From contig JACVTC010000085.1 of the NCBI GenBank assembly GCA_016946835.1, positions 441,001 to 505,000 on the forward strand: 64,000 nucleotides of DNA, read 5' to 3'. Below the pieces are notes generated by a model. It was not told where the DNA came from. It was given only the letters and a program-made list of their open reading frames with translations, and did not search any database. Source of the stretch: Neocallimastix lanati (nom. inval.). Taxonomy: Eukaryota; Neocallimastigomycota; Neocallimastigomycetes; Neocallimastigales; Neocallimastigaceae. Shown piece by piece: positions 27,510 through 52,330 of this stretch (positions are counted from its first letter, which is position 1; each line of letters starts with the position of its first letter). The position numbers and the translations under genes were made by a program.

Positions 27510-27838
27510 GAAAATATGTAATTAGCCCTAATTTTTGTATATGATTATTATCCACTTTCAGTTACACTTGAAAGTAAATATTTAACATCTTCCACTCAAG
27601 GAAATGAGATGCCAGAATCTACCTTATGGAGTATTATAATCCAAATAACTTCTGCTCTTAAGGCTATTCATTCTGCCGGTTTGGCTGCAAGAACATTAAA
27701 ACCAAGTAAAATTTTAGTTACTGATAAAAATAGGTAAAATAATAATTTTAATATTTATATCCATTAAAAAATAATTAAGTTATTTTATAATTTCGTTAGT
27801 TTTAAAAATGATTTTTTTAAAATTTTAAATTAATGTAC

Positions 27839-27885
<47 letters not shown>

Positions 27886-27965
27886 TTTTAGAATACGTTT
27901 GAATTGTTGTGGAATGTTTGATTTATTGAAATATGATGGGGGCAAGAATTATTTACACTATCAAG

Positions 27966-28002
<37 letters not shown>

Positions 28003-29182
28003 TTCTATTTATATTATAAATATTAATATATATTAATTATTATTATTTTTTTTTCTATTTCAATTATTACTACTATTATCTATTATTATAATTAAATAAT
28101 TAATTTTATATTTTTAGCAAGAAGATTTATTACATTTTGGTCAATTAATTGTATCATTAGCATGTGGTTCAAATGTTGCAATTCAAAATTTATCTTCATC
28201 TATAGATTATATTTCAAGACATCATTCTTTAGATTTAAAATCAGTTATTTTATATTTACTTAGTAAACCAAGTCCTATGAAGAATATTGATGATATTTTA
28301 TCTATGACAGGTTCAAGAGTTTTACAAGAATTAGATAATACAAATCAGTAAATATCAATAAATATAATTTATATATATTAAAACAAAACGAAAAAAAAAA
28401 AAATTTTTTATTTTATATTATTTATTTATCAAATAAATTGATATCTTATTAACATTAATAATTGTCCGTATTAATTAATTTTATTATTTGATACTACAAA
28501 TAATAATAATAAAAAGTTATGTTGATTATTTACAAAATGAATTAAGTCGTGAACTTGAAAATGGAAGATTAGTAAGATTATTATGTAAATTGGGAACGAT
28601 TAATGAAAGGCCTGAGTAAATATTCTATATATATATTTAATATAAATATAAAATAAATCTTTCCTAATTCTAATATATATTATTATTACTATTAAAAGAT
28701 TTGATATGGATCCAACATGGTCAGAAACTGGTGATCGATACTTATTAAAATTATTTAGAGATTATACATTCCATCAAGTTGATGAAAATGGAAAACCATT
28801 TATAGATATAGCACATATTATTCAATGTCTTAATAAGGTAAAAATTTAGCTATTATATTTTAAATAATTGCTTAACATATTAAATATATTTTTAATAATA
28901 ATAATAATAATAATAATAAGAAAATCTACTAAATTGTTAAATAAATTATGTTTATATATATATATTTATTATCTATTTAATAATATTATTATATATCTTT
29001 ATTTTATATATATATATTTAATATAACATTTTATTTATTAATAAAAAAAAAAAAAATAGCTGGATGTCGGTATAGATGAAAAAATTATGTTAATGAGTAG
29101 AGATGAACAATCTTGTTTAATTGTTAGTTATAAGGAATTAAAGCATTGCATAGAACAGGCCTTCCAAGATTTAAGAAAATAA
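24004..29182 (+). CDS. PAN3: PAN3, regulatory subunit of the PAN2-PAN3 poly(A) nuclease (630 aa, 14 exons)
   Basis: Exons: 24004-24192, 24914-24942, 25074-25165, 25406-25460, 25598-25697, 25835-25960, 26416-26566, 26932-27210, 27526-27733, 27892-27964, 28118-28347, 28517-28615, 28699-28837, 29060-29182. Every phase matches. PAN3 brings the PAN2 deadenylase to poly(A)-binding protein for the first step of cytoplasmic mRNA tail shortening. Visible parts: an N-terminal CCCH finger with Cys39, Cys48, Cys55 and His59 (C-x8-C-x6-C-x3-H); a PAM2-like segment [27 protein letters not shown] and [14 protein letters not shown] leading into the pseudokinase ([20 protein letters not shown]); a coiled coil; and the C-terminal knob with [24 protein letters not shown]. 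The length is normal for fungi. An AAT/AGT repeat block sits in intron 6 (25995-26275). Many acceptors are preceded by A runs rather than pyrimidines. Confidence 0.96.
25995..26275. repeat. (AAT)n/(AGT)n interrupted microsatellite, PAN3 intron 6
   Basis: Tandem AAT units interspersed with AGT and AAAAT variants over about 280 bases, making this one of the longest PAN3 introns. Confidence 0.9.
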
Positions 29183-29234
29183 GAAATAAAAGAAAAGAAG
29201 TAATAATAATAAAAAGAAATAATAAATAAATAAT

Positions 29235-29300
<66 letters not shown>

Positions 29301-29766
29301 GCAGTATTTATAAATTAATAAACAAAACTAGAAGAAATCAGAAAACAATTTAAAATTATTTAAAACCAAACACTATATATATATAATAAGAATAAAAATA
29401 GAAATTAAAAAAAAAAAAAAAAAAAAAAAATTAAAATAAGAATATTTATACAATATAATATCAATAAAATAACAAAAAACCAAAAAAATAAAAATAAGAA
29501 ATAAAGAAGAAAAAGAAAAGAAGAAAAAAAAGGAAAAAAAATAATATTGAAGTGAAAAAAGCCACATAATGTTAATGAAAATGAAAATATAAACAAAAAA
29601 AAAAAAAAAATATCAAGTATAATTATAATTACCTACATTTTTTTTTTAATATACAAAACTTTTTTATAACAAAACAGTTTTACTGACATTAGCATTAATA
29701 AATATTATACTAAATCTTCACAAACGTTCTTCCAGCAAATATTAACATTATAAAAAGGAATATATG

Positions 29767-29821
<55 letters not shown>

Positions 29822-30093
29822 TTATTTATTTATTATAACATATTATATATATTAACATATATATATGTATTTTTTTTTTTATATATATTATTTTTTCTTT
29901 TTCTTTTTTCATAATTTTTTTTTTTATTTTGAAATTTTAATTTTTGAATTATAAAGAAAAAAAAAAAAATAGGATTATTTTTTTTTTTTTTTTTTTTTTT
30001 TTAATAAATTTTATTTTATGAAAAATTCACATATCATTATCAAAGTTTTATCCATAATTGTTAATACTATGATAAACCATGTTAAATTAAAAC

Positions 30094-30132
<39 letters not shown>

Positions 30133-30240
30133 GAATAATTAGATTATGATAAACTTTATTAATAGCAATACTTTATAATTTTTTTTTAATTAAAAATCAT
30201 TCTAAAACTATTTTATCTTTTTATTCTATGTATTTTTAGC

Positions 30241-30272
<32 letters not shown>

Positions 30273-30794
30273 TCCAATAATAATTATTTTCTGATATAAA
30301 AAGATATTACAATATAGTTTTATTTTATTTTATTATTACTATTATTATTATTATTATTATTGTTGTTATATGTAATTTTAATATTTTTATATAAATTACT
30401 ATATTTTTTTTTAAAAAATAATAATAATAATATTAATAATAAATAATAAATAATAATAATAATAGTAATATTATTATTGATATTATTAATGATAACAGAA
30501 AAAAAATATTTATAAAAAAAAAAAATTACAAAAAAAATATAAAATATAAAAAATTTACAAAAAAAGTATAAAATATATAAAAAAATCATTACAAAAAAAA
30601 TATAAAATTAAATAAAAAAAATATTTCAAAAAAAAAAAAAAATTTATATATATATATATATATAATATTTTATATTTAAATATTTTAGTGTAAAAGTTTT
30701 ATTGTTATTATATATATATATATATATTTGTTTATTTATTTATTTTTAAAATTCATGATTATTTAAATCTCTTAATTTCCTTTTTGCTTTCTTT

Positions 30795-30841
<47 letters not shown>

Positions 30842-30904
30842 AACCATTAAATTTTTTACTTAAATAACAAAAATTTAAATGATGAAAAATAGATTTTCTT
30901 CCTA

Positions 30905-30946
<42 letters not shown>

Positions 30947-31309
30947 TAAACATAATAAATTAAAATTTTCAATGGTATTTAATTATTATAAATATTATTT
31001 ATTTTTTAATTTTTTTTTTATTTTATTTTTATTTTTTTGTTTTTATTTTTAATTTTTTTTACTTTTATAGATTAATTTTTATTATTAAAAAAAAAATAAA
31101 AATAAAAAAAAAATAAAAAAAATAAAAAAATAAAAACAAATCTGTAGTAAAATGTTTAATTTAAAAATCGTTTTCTTAACTGTAATAAAATATATATATT
31201 ATTTATAAATGAAAATAGTTATAATAATTAAAAATAATTAAAAAAAAAAAAAAATTAATTATAGATATATTTATTTATTTATTTATTTATTTATTAATAA
31301 TACTACTAA

Positions 31310-31344
<35 letters not shown>

Positions 31345-31382
31345 TTTTATTTTTATTTTTATTTTTATTATTCCCTTACTTT
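29183..31382. other. AT-rich region between convergent genes
   Basis: It separates the ends of PAN3 (+) and the giant membrane protein gene (-). It includes an A run of about 49 bases (29251-29299), poly-T/poly-A blocks (30798-30838, 30906-30942, 31313-31342) and (AAT)n tracts. No gene was seen. The open frames here are poly-Lys, poly-Phe or poly-Asn. Confidence 0.6.
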
Positions 31383-41513
<10,131 letters not shown>

Positions 41514-41857
41514 TTTTTTTTTTGTTTGTTTTTTATCTTTTATTTGTAGTTTGGTTGGGTTGTTTATTTAATTATGTGTTTGTTTGGAATAGATTTTATT
41601 ATGACTATTATGACTATGATTACGATTATTAATATTATTATTATTTTATACGTATAATAATCAGATTATTTTTAATTTTTTTTTATTAATATTTTTTTTT
41701 ACTACTATATCCTTTATACTGTAATTAATAATAAACTAATTATTAAATTATTATTATTGTTGTTGTTGTTATTATTATTATTATTGTTATTATTCAATTG
41801 ATAAAATAAGTATATATAAATGAATTGTGGGTATATTATTATTGGTATATTATGATT

Positions 41858-41897
<40 letters not shown>

Positions 41898-42540
41898 AGC
41901 ATATATATATATATAAATATATATATATAATATAAATAAAAATAATTTTTAAATTTTTTCTTTTCTTTCTTCTTTCTTTATTTCTTTATTTCTTTTTTAT
42001 TTCTCTTTTTGTTTTAATTCTCTCAATTATAAAATAATTAATTGTAAATATTTTGAAATATATAATTCTTTATATATATTTATCCACATTTATTTCTTGT
42101 TTTTTTTTTTTTTTGTTTGTTTTTTTTTTTTTTTTTACTGCTATTGATTTTAATAATTATTTTGCTTAAACACTTTTATTTTGTTTTTTGTTTTTTGTTT
42201 TTTTTTTTTTTTTTGAATTTTATTCTTTCACAAAAAAAATAATGGTTATAATAATAATAAACAAACTCTATAACTCAATGTACTGTTTTAATTTTAATTT
42301 TTTGTAAAAAAAAAACGAATTTTTTTTTCTTTTTTTTTTTTTTTAATGTTACAAAAATGATATTTTTGTAGAATGGTAGAATGGTAAAATTAACTCGTTT
42401 ATAGTTATTATTATTATTTTTTTTTAAAAAAAAAATAATAATAATAATAATAATAAATTGTAAATTAATGACAAAAAGATAAATACATTAATATAAGATA
42501 TTATAATTTTAATATCATAGAATTCATTAAATGAATAATG

Positions 42541-42578
<38 letters not shown>

Positions 42579-43272
42579 CTGATAATTTGAAACTTATCTA
42601 AAAGTATGAATTATTTATAATTATTTATTATTATTTATCGAAAATTATTGATATAATATAGAAAGTACTAATGAGAATCGTTCGAATAAAGAAAAAAAAA
42701 AATTGTTCGAATAAAATATTAAAAAAAAAAAAAAAAAGTCATTATATATATCTTTTAGTACTAATGTATAGTTACTATTTATAAATGTAATTTCAAACTA
42801 TCTTATTAATATTATTATTTTTTATTATTATTTTCATTAAGAAAACAAAAATTTTAATAACAGTTCTTAATAAAAATAAAAAGAAAAATAAAATGAAATT
42901 GAATACTAAAAAAATAATAATAGTAATAATAATAAAAATAATAAAAATAATACAATTAATAATAAAATTTTAAGTTTTTTGCTTTGCAATAATTAATAAT
43001 GAAATAAGATTTTTTACACTTAATGAAAAAAAGTGTATAATAATCTTATTTTCAATATTTTGATTTATTATTTGATTTTAAATATATATACATAAATATA
43101 TAATAAATAATAAATAAATAAATATCTTTAAGAGTTAAAGTTCATTTTATAAAAATTATATTATTATTATTGATTATGATATTATTTCATAAAATATATA
43201 ATAAAATATAATAGAAAAGATAATAGAAAAGAATAAATAATTATTATTAATATATTTATTAAAACTACTACT

Positions 43273-43465
<193 letters not shown>

Positions 43466-43504
43466 AATTAATATTATTTTTTATTGATTTATTTATTTAT
43501 TAAT

Positions 43505-43539
<35 letters not shown>

Positions 43540-44932
43540 TTTTAAATATTATAAAATTTTTAATTCATTTTTTTTAATGATAAAAAATATTAATAAAAAA
43601 ATATATATATATTTATATATATATTTATATATAAACCAAAGCGAAAAATAAAATAAATTAAATTATTATGAATTAAAGTTTTAAAAAAAAAGTTGGATAA
43701 AGTTTTTAAAGTTTTGAAAACGAATGTTTAAAATCAAAAATAAAAATTATAATAAAAACATATATATTCTATTATATATAAAATATATTCTTTAATTTTT
43801 TATATATACTTTCAAAATAAATTGATTATTTTAAAAAAAAAATTAAAAAATATAAAAATAAAAATAATAATAACGTGTCCATCATCAAAACTTTAAAAAA
43901 TGATAAAATTACATTATTTTATTGATTAGATCACATATTTATAAGCAATTTTTAAGCATATTAATAGCATAAGCCACATTTCTCAATAATTTGTATTTCA
44001 CTTTCAATTCGGATTAAAAAATCTCTTTAAATAAAAAAAAAAAAATAAAATAAAAAATAGTAAATATGAAAAGCATAATTAAATGAAAATATTTTACTTA
44101 TAATAAAAAAAATTATAAATAAAAATTTATTATAAAATAATAAAAAATGAAAATATAATAATAGAAAAAAAAAAAGAGCAATTAAGTAAAGAATTTATTA
44201 ATTGTTATTATATTTATAGTAAATAAATATATAGATGAACTATTACCATCATTACCAATATGAACAGGTTACATGTAAAGATGAGATGGAAGAAAAATCT
44301 GACAGATGTGATAAAGGTTTTAATAGTTGTACCAAAGGATAAATAGACTTATGAAAAAATATATTGATAAATGGATAAATAAATAGTCTAAGGAAAAAAT
44401 AAGTAGATAAATGGATAAATAGATAGATAAATCGATAGAAATAAAACATAAATAAAAAAAAAAAGTTTTATATTAAAGAGAATTATTTAAATTATACTAA
44501 TAATAATAATTAAAAAAATGAAATCTTCAAATAAACCACTTTAAAATTATAAAATTATATGTATATGCGCAAAAATAGCATAAAATAACATATATGCTGT
44601 GTTCAATCAACCCTGTTTATATCAATAATATGTGCAAAATAGCTATCATTAACCTATTTATTGAATAACAATATCACAATAGTTATATACAGCATACATG
44701 CATATTGAAAAAATTATTTCAGTTATCATCATTAGGAACTAATCCATAATACATAATAAATGATTATAAAATTATATATATTGAAAAAATTAACTTTTAA
44801 TTTTATATTATTATCATATATTTATTATATTTATTATATATATATATATATATATATAGCCTTTGTTTTTATTTTTATTTATCTTCTTTTATTTAATGAA
44901 TTTTTTTTTTTTTTTTTTTTTATTTTTTATTT

Positions 44933-44985
<53 letters not shown>

Positions 44986-45152
44986 TCGATTTATAGAAAA
45001 GTTAAAAATTTTTCAACTAAAAATTAATTGACTTTTTTTTTTTTTTTTTTTTTTTGTTCTATTGGTACTCTTAATTTGGTTTAATTATTATTATTATTAT
45101 TTATTTATTTATTATTATTATTATTATTGATTATTATTGATTATTATTGATT

Positions 45153-45224
<72 letters not shown>

Positions 45225-45228
45225 TTAT
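45153..45228. repeat. (ATTT)n tetranucleotide array
   Basis: Continuous TTAT/ATTT units. A similar array is at 44933-44985. Confidence 0.9.
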
Positions 45229-45998
45229 TATTATTATTAATTATTATTATTAGTAGTAGCAGTAGTAGTAGTATTACAATTATTATTAATTTTATATATA
45301 TATATTATTTCAATTTCAAACAATATATATATTATTTTTTGTATGATTTATTAAAAGAATTAAATATAAAAATAAAAAATTTCATACATATAAATAACTA
45401 CTTTAATATATTGAATTTTTTAAATATATATAATATAAATATATATAGGTTGTATAATTTATTAAAATTTGAAAAAGGATTTCAATAATTAAAATATTTT
45501 AAAATATTTTTAAAATGTATATAAAATAATACAATATTTTAAATATAAAAATATTATTAATTATATATATTATAAATTATATATATTATTAATTATATAT
45601 AATTATATTATTATATATATAATTATATTTTTAATTATTAATTAAAATTTTTTTTTCTTATTCAAGTTGACTAATTTTATGTTAAAATTTAGTTAACTTT
45701 TTTTTTAATTTTTTTATTGTATTTTATTTTGTTTTATTTTTTTATATTTTTAAATAAAATGTTGTGATTTTAAACCAAATAAATAAAAAATTTTTATTTT
45801 TCTTGAATTTTATATATATATGTATAGATAAATAGAGATATAATGATATAGAGAGAGTGTAATAAACTCAAATGAATCTCTATTGTATCTTTTAATAAAT
45901 AAAATAAAATATAATATAATATAATAAAATAAATAAATAAATAAATAATAAATAATTAACCATATTTTATTTTTATTTTATTATATTTAAAATAAAAT

Positions 45999-46007
45999 AT
46001 TTTATAT

Positions 46008-46040
<33 letters not shown>

Positions 46041-46784
46041 CTAGGAATAAACTTTATTTAATAATATTTTTTTTTTTAAAAATACATGGAATTTAAATAC
46101 ATGAAATTTTTTTTTATATTAATATTAAAAAACTACGTTATGAGATTCGAGGACGAAAAGGCCTCTAACTCTTCCCATTCATCGAAGATAACTCCATGTG
46201 GATGAAAATTATCATTCGAATCTGTATCAGAATTTCTTCTTTGCCTTATCGTTACGACGTCGACGCTCTTGACAACGGTAGGTCTAACACTATACAAATC
46301 GATCATGGTGTAGAAATCACCAATCACAATAGGCATAACGTTAGTAAGGAATTCCGCAAGCCCCACAAAATATGAAATCGGGAAAGAAGACTCGTTCGAA
46401 GGTGATTGAAAAATATTATTGATATATCGCCTTCTTTCCCCCGAGCCGATCTTTAAGATTTCAAATACTGCATTTCCGCCAAGAAGGAGACACAGCACGT
46501 AAAAATTGATATTATCATCAAAATCTTCCTCTTTATCATCAGGAATGTTCAATGATTTCTCATGAACAATAAGAGAAAAATTAATAAAAATTTCATCAAC
46601 AAAGGGAATGAAATGTTGCCTAAATTCTTCAAATTTAGGACATAAAAGTATCCAGTGTGTAAAACTAGGTATGCTGCTACTCTCACCACAACAAGGGCAG
46701 TATGTTGGGCAATTTTCTGATACTAGATTACTTTTAACATACGTTTTTACATCAAATTTGAATCCACATTTAATTTTATATAAT
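45999..46784 (-). mobile_element. 5'-truncated LINE (non-LTR retrotransposon) with 12-bp target-site duplication
   Basis: Reading on the minus strand, a LINE 3' end runs from about 46772 down to the 3' UTR and a poly-A tail (plus-strand T run 46011-46037). ATTTTATATAAT is present at 45999-46010, next to the tail, and at 46773-46784, at the truncation point. This defines the insert as about 46011-46772. The 3' UTR is nearly identical to the copy at 7861-8032, so both derive from one recently active family. The duplication is AT-only, so chance is less firmly excluded than for the other copy, but its position is exactly as expected. Confidence 0.8.
46133..46772 (-). pseudogene. C-terminal fragment of LINE ORF2 (zinc-knuckle region)
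   Basis: About 212 codons are open to TAG at 46133. The fragment carries CPCCGESSSIPSFTHWILLC, a Cys/His arrangement (C-x2-C...H-x4-C) of the zf-RVT type found after the reverse transcriptase in LINE ORF2 proteins. That is followed by a helical region and an acidic tail (FDEWEELEAFSSSN). The polymerase and endonuclease domains are absent because of the 5' truncation. The ATG at 46802-46804 lies outside the insert in flanking DNA, so it is not a native start. Confidence 0.75.
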
Positions 46785-46804
46785 GATAAATAAATCATTT
46801 TCAT

Positions 46805-47163
46805 TTGTATTAAATATTTAATTTTTAATTTTCAGTCTTTCTTAAATTAAAATTTGAAATATTTAAAAAAAAAAAAAAAAGGTTATCTTTTCTTTTATTA
46901 TTATTTTATTATTTTATTATTTATTTATTATTTATTATTTATTTATTTATTTTACTATTATATTATTGTTGTTTTATAAAATTTCTATAAAAAAATATAT
47001 AAATGAAAAAGATAAAAAAAAATAATAATAATTAAATTAAATAATTTTTTATCCTTTTAAAAATTAAATAATAATAATAAATTATATTCCATATTTAATA
47101 TATATTGTTATATATAAAAGAATATGAAGAATAAGGATCAAGAAAGAAAGAATAAAAGGGAAG

Positions 47164-47196
<33 letters not shown>

Positions 47197-48066
47197 GAAC
47201 TTTCAAAAGAAAAAATACTTTAAAACTTTTTTTTTTGTTTTTAAATTTAAATTAATTTTTTTTTAATAATATATTATATTATTTATTTATTTATACAGGG
47301 TATATATATATATCTTGTTTTTTTTTTTTTTTTTTTTTTATTATTTTTTTTTCTATTTTTTCTCTTGTTTTTTCTATTTTTTCTTTTATTTTTATTCTTT
47401 TTTATTTTTATTTTTAATTTTATTATTATTTTTTTTTAATATATTTTTTACTATAACTTTCTTTATAATAATGTTATTATTAACTTCACTAATTCTTATT
47501 TTATATAGATATTTTTTTATTATAATAAAAAAAAAAAAAAAGAAAATAAAAATAAAAAATAAAAAATAAAAAATATTAAAAAAAAATAAAAATAAATTCA
47601 ATTAATTTTTATAATTTTTTTTTTCTTTCTTTTTTTTTTTTTTTTCTAAAGATATGGACTATATATTTGGAAACTTGAAATATGGATTGGTATTATTTTT
47701 TTTTAATGGCAAAATATTATGGTGATTTAATATTTATATCTAGTAAAATAATATTTAGTTAAAAATATTAATGATGGAAATAATGAATATTAGTTTTGGA
47801 GGATTTTAATTTTATTTTATAAATAAAATTAATCCCCTTATATATACATTTATGTATCATGTATATATTATATTATATTATATTATATAATTTTCATTAT
47901 TATAATTTTTTATTATATATATAATTATACTATAAGATTGATGAGGATTAAAAAAAAAAAAAAAAAAAAAAAAATTGAATAAAAAAAAATATTTTCTTTT
48001 TCTATTTCTTTTCTTCAAGATATTAAAATTTTAAACCTTCTGATTTTCTTTTTTTTTTTTCTTTTT
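46805..48066. other. AT-rich spacer
   Basis: Homopolymers (for example the A run at 47167-47193 and the T run at 47320-47340) and short ATT/TTTA repeats. No gene was found. It includes the 3' flank of the SAM decarboxylase gene. Confidence 0.6.
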
Positions 48067-50039
48067 TTAAATGTAAAGGGCCATATTTTCTGTTTGTAAT
48101 GCAAGATCTCTCATCATTTTTTCTTCAGATAAATCATCTTCGGATTCCTTAATTCTCTTTAAGATAATATCATTTCTAGTAAATTGACAGAAAGCTAAAT
48201 TCCATTTATTTAAATCATAAATAATCTTATCCATCTTTTGATATCCCTTAATATTCTTTGGTACAAAATCACGAATTTGTCCAAGAGTACCTTCTGGTTT
48301 ACGAGTAAATAAGGTAATAACAAATTGTTCTGGGTTGAAAATATTTAAAACCTTATAGATCAGTTCATTGTAACTCTTATATTGATTCAACTTATTTCCT
48401 AATGGAAGATTACATTCGAAACTAGCATAGGAGCAAATATCTTCTGGTGTAACATGAACACTATAGTAATGTTCACCAAGTAAAGCGTTAGAGGAATAAC
48501 CACATGGATTGAAAACGTAATGATCCATTTGAGCTTGTGGGAAAACGGCCTTTAAACCAGATTGTTCGTAAACACGTTCTTCAGTTTTACCTTTTACATA
48601 AACATCACCTCTTTCTTCAATTTCCATAACTTCACGCTTTTCTTCTTCAGTACGCCAGAAATTGACCATTCGTTTTTGATCTAAGCCACTCATTAAAATT
48701 TCTAAAGTAAAATCATCTTCTGAAATACCTTCATTATCAAATTTATTCTTCTTAACTTCTTCCTTAATTAAAGTTTCAATTTCACTGTTGAATTGTTCAA
48801 TAGGTAAATCAGCGATAGAATTTGTGTACTTTAAAACATTTTCTTCATAAGGAGTAGCCATAAACAAATTCCAATGATCTCTATTGAGTTTACCAACAAC
48901 ATAGGCAGAGGTATTAAATTTGCATTCTGGGAAAATTTTTTCTAAGAAATCAACCTAAAAAAAAAATAAAATAAAATAAAACATCATATAACATAATAAC
49001 ATAATAAAAATATATAATACAAATATATAAAAAAATATATAAAAAAATATATATTTATATATTTTAGTTTATTATTTTAGTTTTTAATAATAAATGAGTA
49101 TATTACTTGATTTATAAAATATCTATATATATCAACAAAAAAAAAAAAAAAATAAAAATAAAAATAAAAATAAAAAAATAAAATTATTGATAAATCTTAA
49201 ACAAATGTTTTATTAATATTTACTTCACTATCCCAACTTCCATGTGGACGCTCTTGTCTATCTGGGAACATGAAACATTTACGAGAATAAAAGAATGCTG
49301 AAATAGTATCTAAGCCACAGTGTTGCTTGGCAATATCAAGAATTTTTGGAACAGCATTTAAAAGTGTAGTAGTACCACATGTCTTAATCATGAAACGGTA
49401 TGGAGAAACAAACATAGATGATTCACTATTTTAATTATATTTCATTGATAAAAAAAACGAAAAATAAACATAAAAAAAAAATATTAAAATACATCTCTAA
49501 TAATTTAACCTTTCTTTTATATTATAATCAATAATTACAATAATATTAAATATTTTAATAAAATTTTTATTGTTATACAATATTATATACCTTAATAAAT
49601 AAGCATCTTGATATTGATTAGAAGTAACACTCAAAACCTGAGCACGAACAACAGTTAACATATCATCCCAAATTTCTTTTTCAACAGTTCTTAAACCATA
49701 ACCATGAGTACTTCCTTCTAAGTCAAGATCGTTTAATTCATTAAGCTTTTCTTGTGGAGGTTTAAACCAGACTTCAATTAACTTTTCTGGACCTTCAAAA
49801 CCAAGTAAAGAAAGTTGTTGTTCTGGATTAGCATCTACTGGAGTGTAGAAAGTTTGATGATCACTTTTTTTTTATTTTAATTATAATTAAAATTTTAATA
49901 TTTAGAAAGAATACATTATTTTAATATATTAATATATTAATAATAAAAAAATCACGTTTTAATTATAAAACGTAAATTAAAATATTATAATATGTATAAT
50001 ATATATAGCATAATACCTTGAATTGTGTTGGAAAGACAT
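48067..50039 (-). CDS. SPE2: S-adenosylmethionine decarboxylase proenzyme (461 aa, 4 exons)
   Basis: Exons 50017-50039, 49591-49863, 49224-49425 and 48067-48954 join in phase, starting MSFQHNS. The enzyme decarboxylates SAM to supply aminopropyl groups for spermidine and spermine. It is made as a proenzyme that cuts itself into two chains and forms a pyruvoyl cofactor. Visible residues: Glu31 and Glu34 in FEGPEKLIEVW, the cleavage site Glu100-Ser101 in LLSESSMFVS, Cys115 in IKTCGTT, the processing Ser in NPCGYSSNAL and His in YYSVHVTPED. The small exon boundary falls right at the cleavage motif. The chain is longer than typical (about 330-400 residues). An extra charged stretch lies near EEEKREVMEIEERGDVYVKG, and there is a C-terminal tail rich in Glu and Lys. 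No upstream regulatory ORF could be asserted. Confidence 0.96.
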
Positions 50040-51529
50040 TTTTTGATAATACTATTTTATTTATTGATAATAAAAAAACGATAAAGATAAAATTAATTAA
50101 TGTCTTTATTTTTCTTTCATTCTTTTATTTATTATCATTAACTGAATAATATATATATCAAATTTTGTACTAATAATTTGAATTCATTTAACAATAAATA
50201 TGTTTTTTTTTTTTTTTTTTGAATTGTTAGTAATAACTATAAATCCCGAATTGTATCTATCCTTTTTTTAAAAAAAGAAAAGAATCATTATATTTTTATT
50301 AAGACATTCCTAATACTTTATCTATTAAAAATTTAAAATTAATTTTTAAGGTATTACTAATACTTGATTTATTAAAAATTTAAAATTAATTTATTTATAA
50401 ATCTAATAATATATTTGCTGACTACATATTTTAATTCAGTTTTCTAAAATAATTCTAAAATAAATAGTTTTAATTGTATCTGTATCGCTTTACTGCTTTT
50501 TTTTTTTTTTTTTATTAATTTATTTTTAATCTTTTAATATATATATATATTTTGTTAAAAATTTACCTTTAATTATTTAAAGTTGCTGTTAAAAGTTGTT
50601 TTTTTAAAAGAGTTTCTTAAAAAAAAAAAAAAAAAAAAGTCTAATTAATCTTTTAGTTATCCTTCAAAAAAAAATAAAAATTAAAAAATTTTAATTCAAA
50701 AAACTTTTCAATTTATTAATTTCTTTTTTTTAGATTCTTGTTTTGTTTATATTTATTATTTTATTGTAATAATGAATAGTTAATGTTTTAAAGGCTGTAG
50801 TTTATTAATAAAATAATAAACCTTTCTTTTTAAAAAAAACCTTGATAAAAAAAAAACAAAAAGAAAGTCACAAGAATGTTTTTATATATTAATAATATAA
50901 AAACAAAAAATAAATATAAACTATAGCTTTTATTCTTTAATTATTAAAATTATTGATAATTGTTGAATAAAAAAAAATGATAGGGAAAAAAAAAAAAAAA
51001 AAAAAAAAATTTTGAAGAATTTATTATGTTTATATATGAAAAAAATTTTTTTTTTATCAATTGAAACAGAATCAGTTTAAAAAAAAAAAAAAAAAAAAAA
51101 TTAAAAATAAATAAATTAAATAAAATTTATTTAAATCTATTTAATTATAATATATAAAGAATAAACAACAGAAAATATATTAATTAAATCAAACATATAT
51201 TATAATTAAATAATTATATATGTCAATTTAAAATCAAAATTGAAATCATTATATATATTTAATTTAATTAAATAGTAAATAATTAAAGATTGAATATTAT
51301 AATAAAAAAAGTTTTATATGAAGAAAAGAAAAAAAAAAAAAAGACTATAATGAATGAATGAATCATTAATGAATATATGATTTATATATAAATATAATAA
51401 TAGAACTCTTTTCAAATAATGAATAATGAATACTAATAATTATAAATAAGTAGTTAATAAAGAGAGAATAATTAAATTATATAACTTAAAGCATAAACTA
51501 TTCATAAATAGAAGATAAATAATTGAATA

Positions 51530-52330
51530 ATAAAAAATAATAAAAAGAGTATTTATTAATTAATAATAAATAATAAAAAGAGTATTTATTAATAAATAAT
51601 AAATAATAAGAAGAGTATTTATTAATAAATAATAAATAATAAATAATAAGAAGAGTATTTATTAATAAATAATATATAAATAATTTATTTATTAATAAAT
51701 AAATAAATAATAAATTATAAATAATAAATAATAAATAATAAATAATTAATAATAAAAAGAATAAAAAGAGTATTTATTAATAAATAATAAATAATAAATA
51801 ATTAATAAATAGTATTTATTAATAAATAATAAATAATTGAATAATAAATTATAAATAATAAATAATAAATAATAAGAAGAGTATTTATTAATAAATAATA
51901 AATAATAAATAATTAATAAATAGTATTTATTAATAAATAATAAATAATAAATAATAAAAAGAGTATTTATTAATAAATAATAAATAATAAATAATAAAAA
52001 GAGTATTTATTAATAAATAATAAATAATAAAAAGAGTATTTATTAATAAATAATAAATAATAAATAATAAATAATAAGAAGAGTATTTATTAATAAATAA
52101 TAAATAATAAATAATTAATAAATAGTATTTATTAATAAATAATAAATAATTGAATAATAAATAATAAATAATTAATAAATAGTATTTATTAATAAATAAT
52201 AAATAATTGAATAATAAATAATAAATAATTAATAAATAGTATTTATTAATAAATAATAAATAATTGAATAATAAATAATAAATAATAAATAATACAAAGA
52301 GTATTTATTAATAAATAATATATAATAAAT
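51530..52330. repeat. Degenerate tandem satellite, core AGAGTATTTATTAATAAATA
   Basis: About 15 imperfect copies of a unit that begins AAAGAGTATTTATTAATAAATA (or a TAATAAATAGTATTT variant) and continues with a variable number of AATAAAT units, so copy length varies. Two sub-families alternate: one with AAAGAG/AGAAGAG, one with TAATAAATAGTATT. Confidence 0.85.

Noticed and set aside
44252-44449. Possible minus-strand exon ending HVTCSYW
   Set aside because: Its N-terminal half is a degenerate GATAAATG repeat. No in-phase splice to the short open piece at 43935-44026 could be found.
44760-45488. Plus-strand ORFs rich in Tyr/Ile/Leu/Phe
   Set aside because: They come from ATTT and ATT arrays, with no conserved segment.
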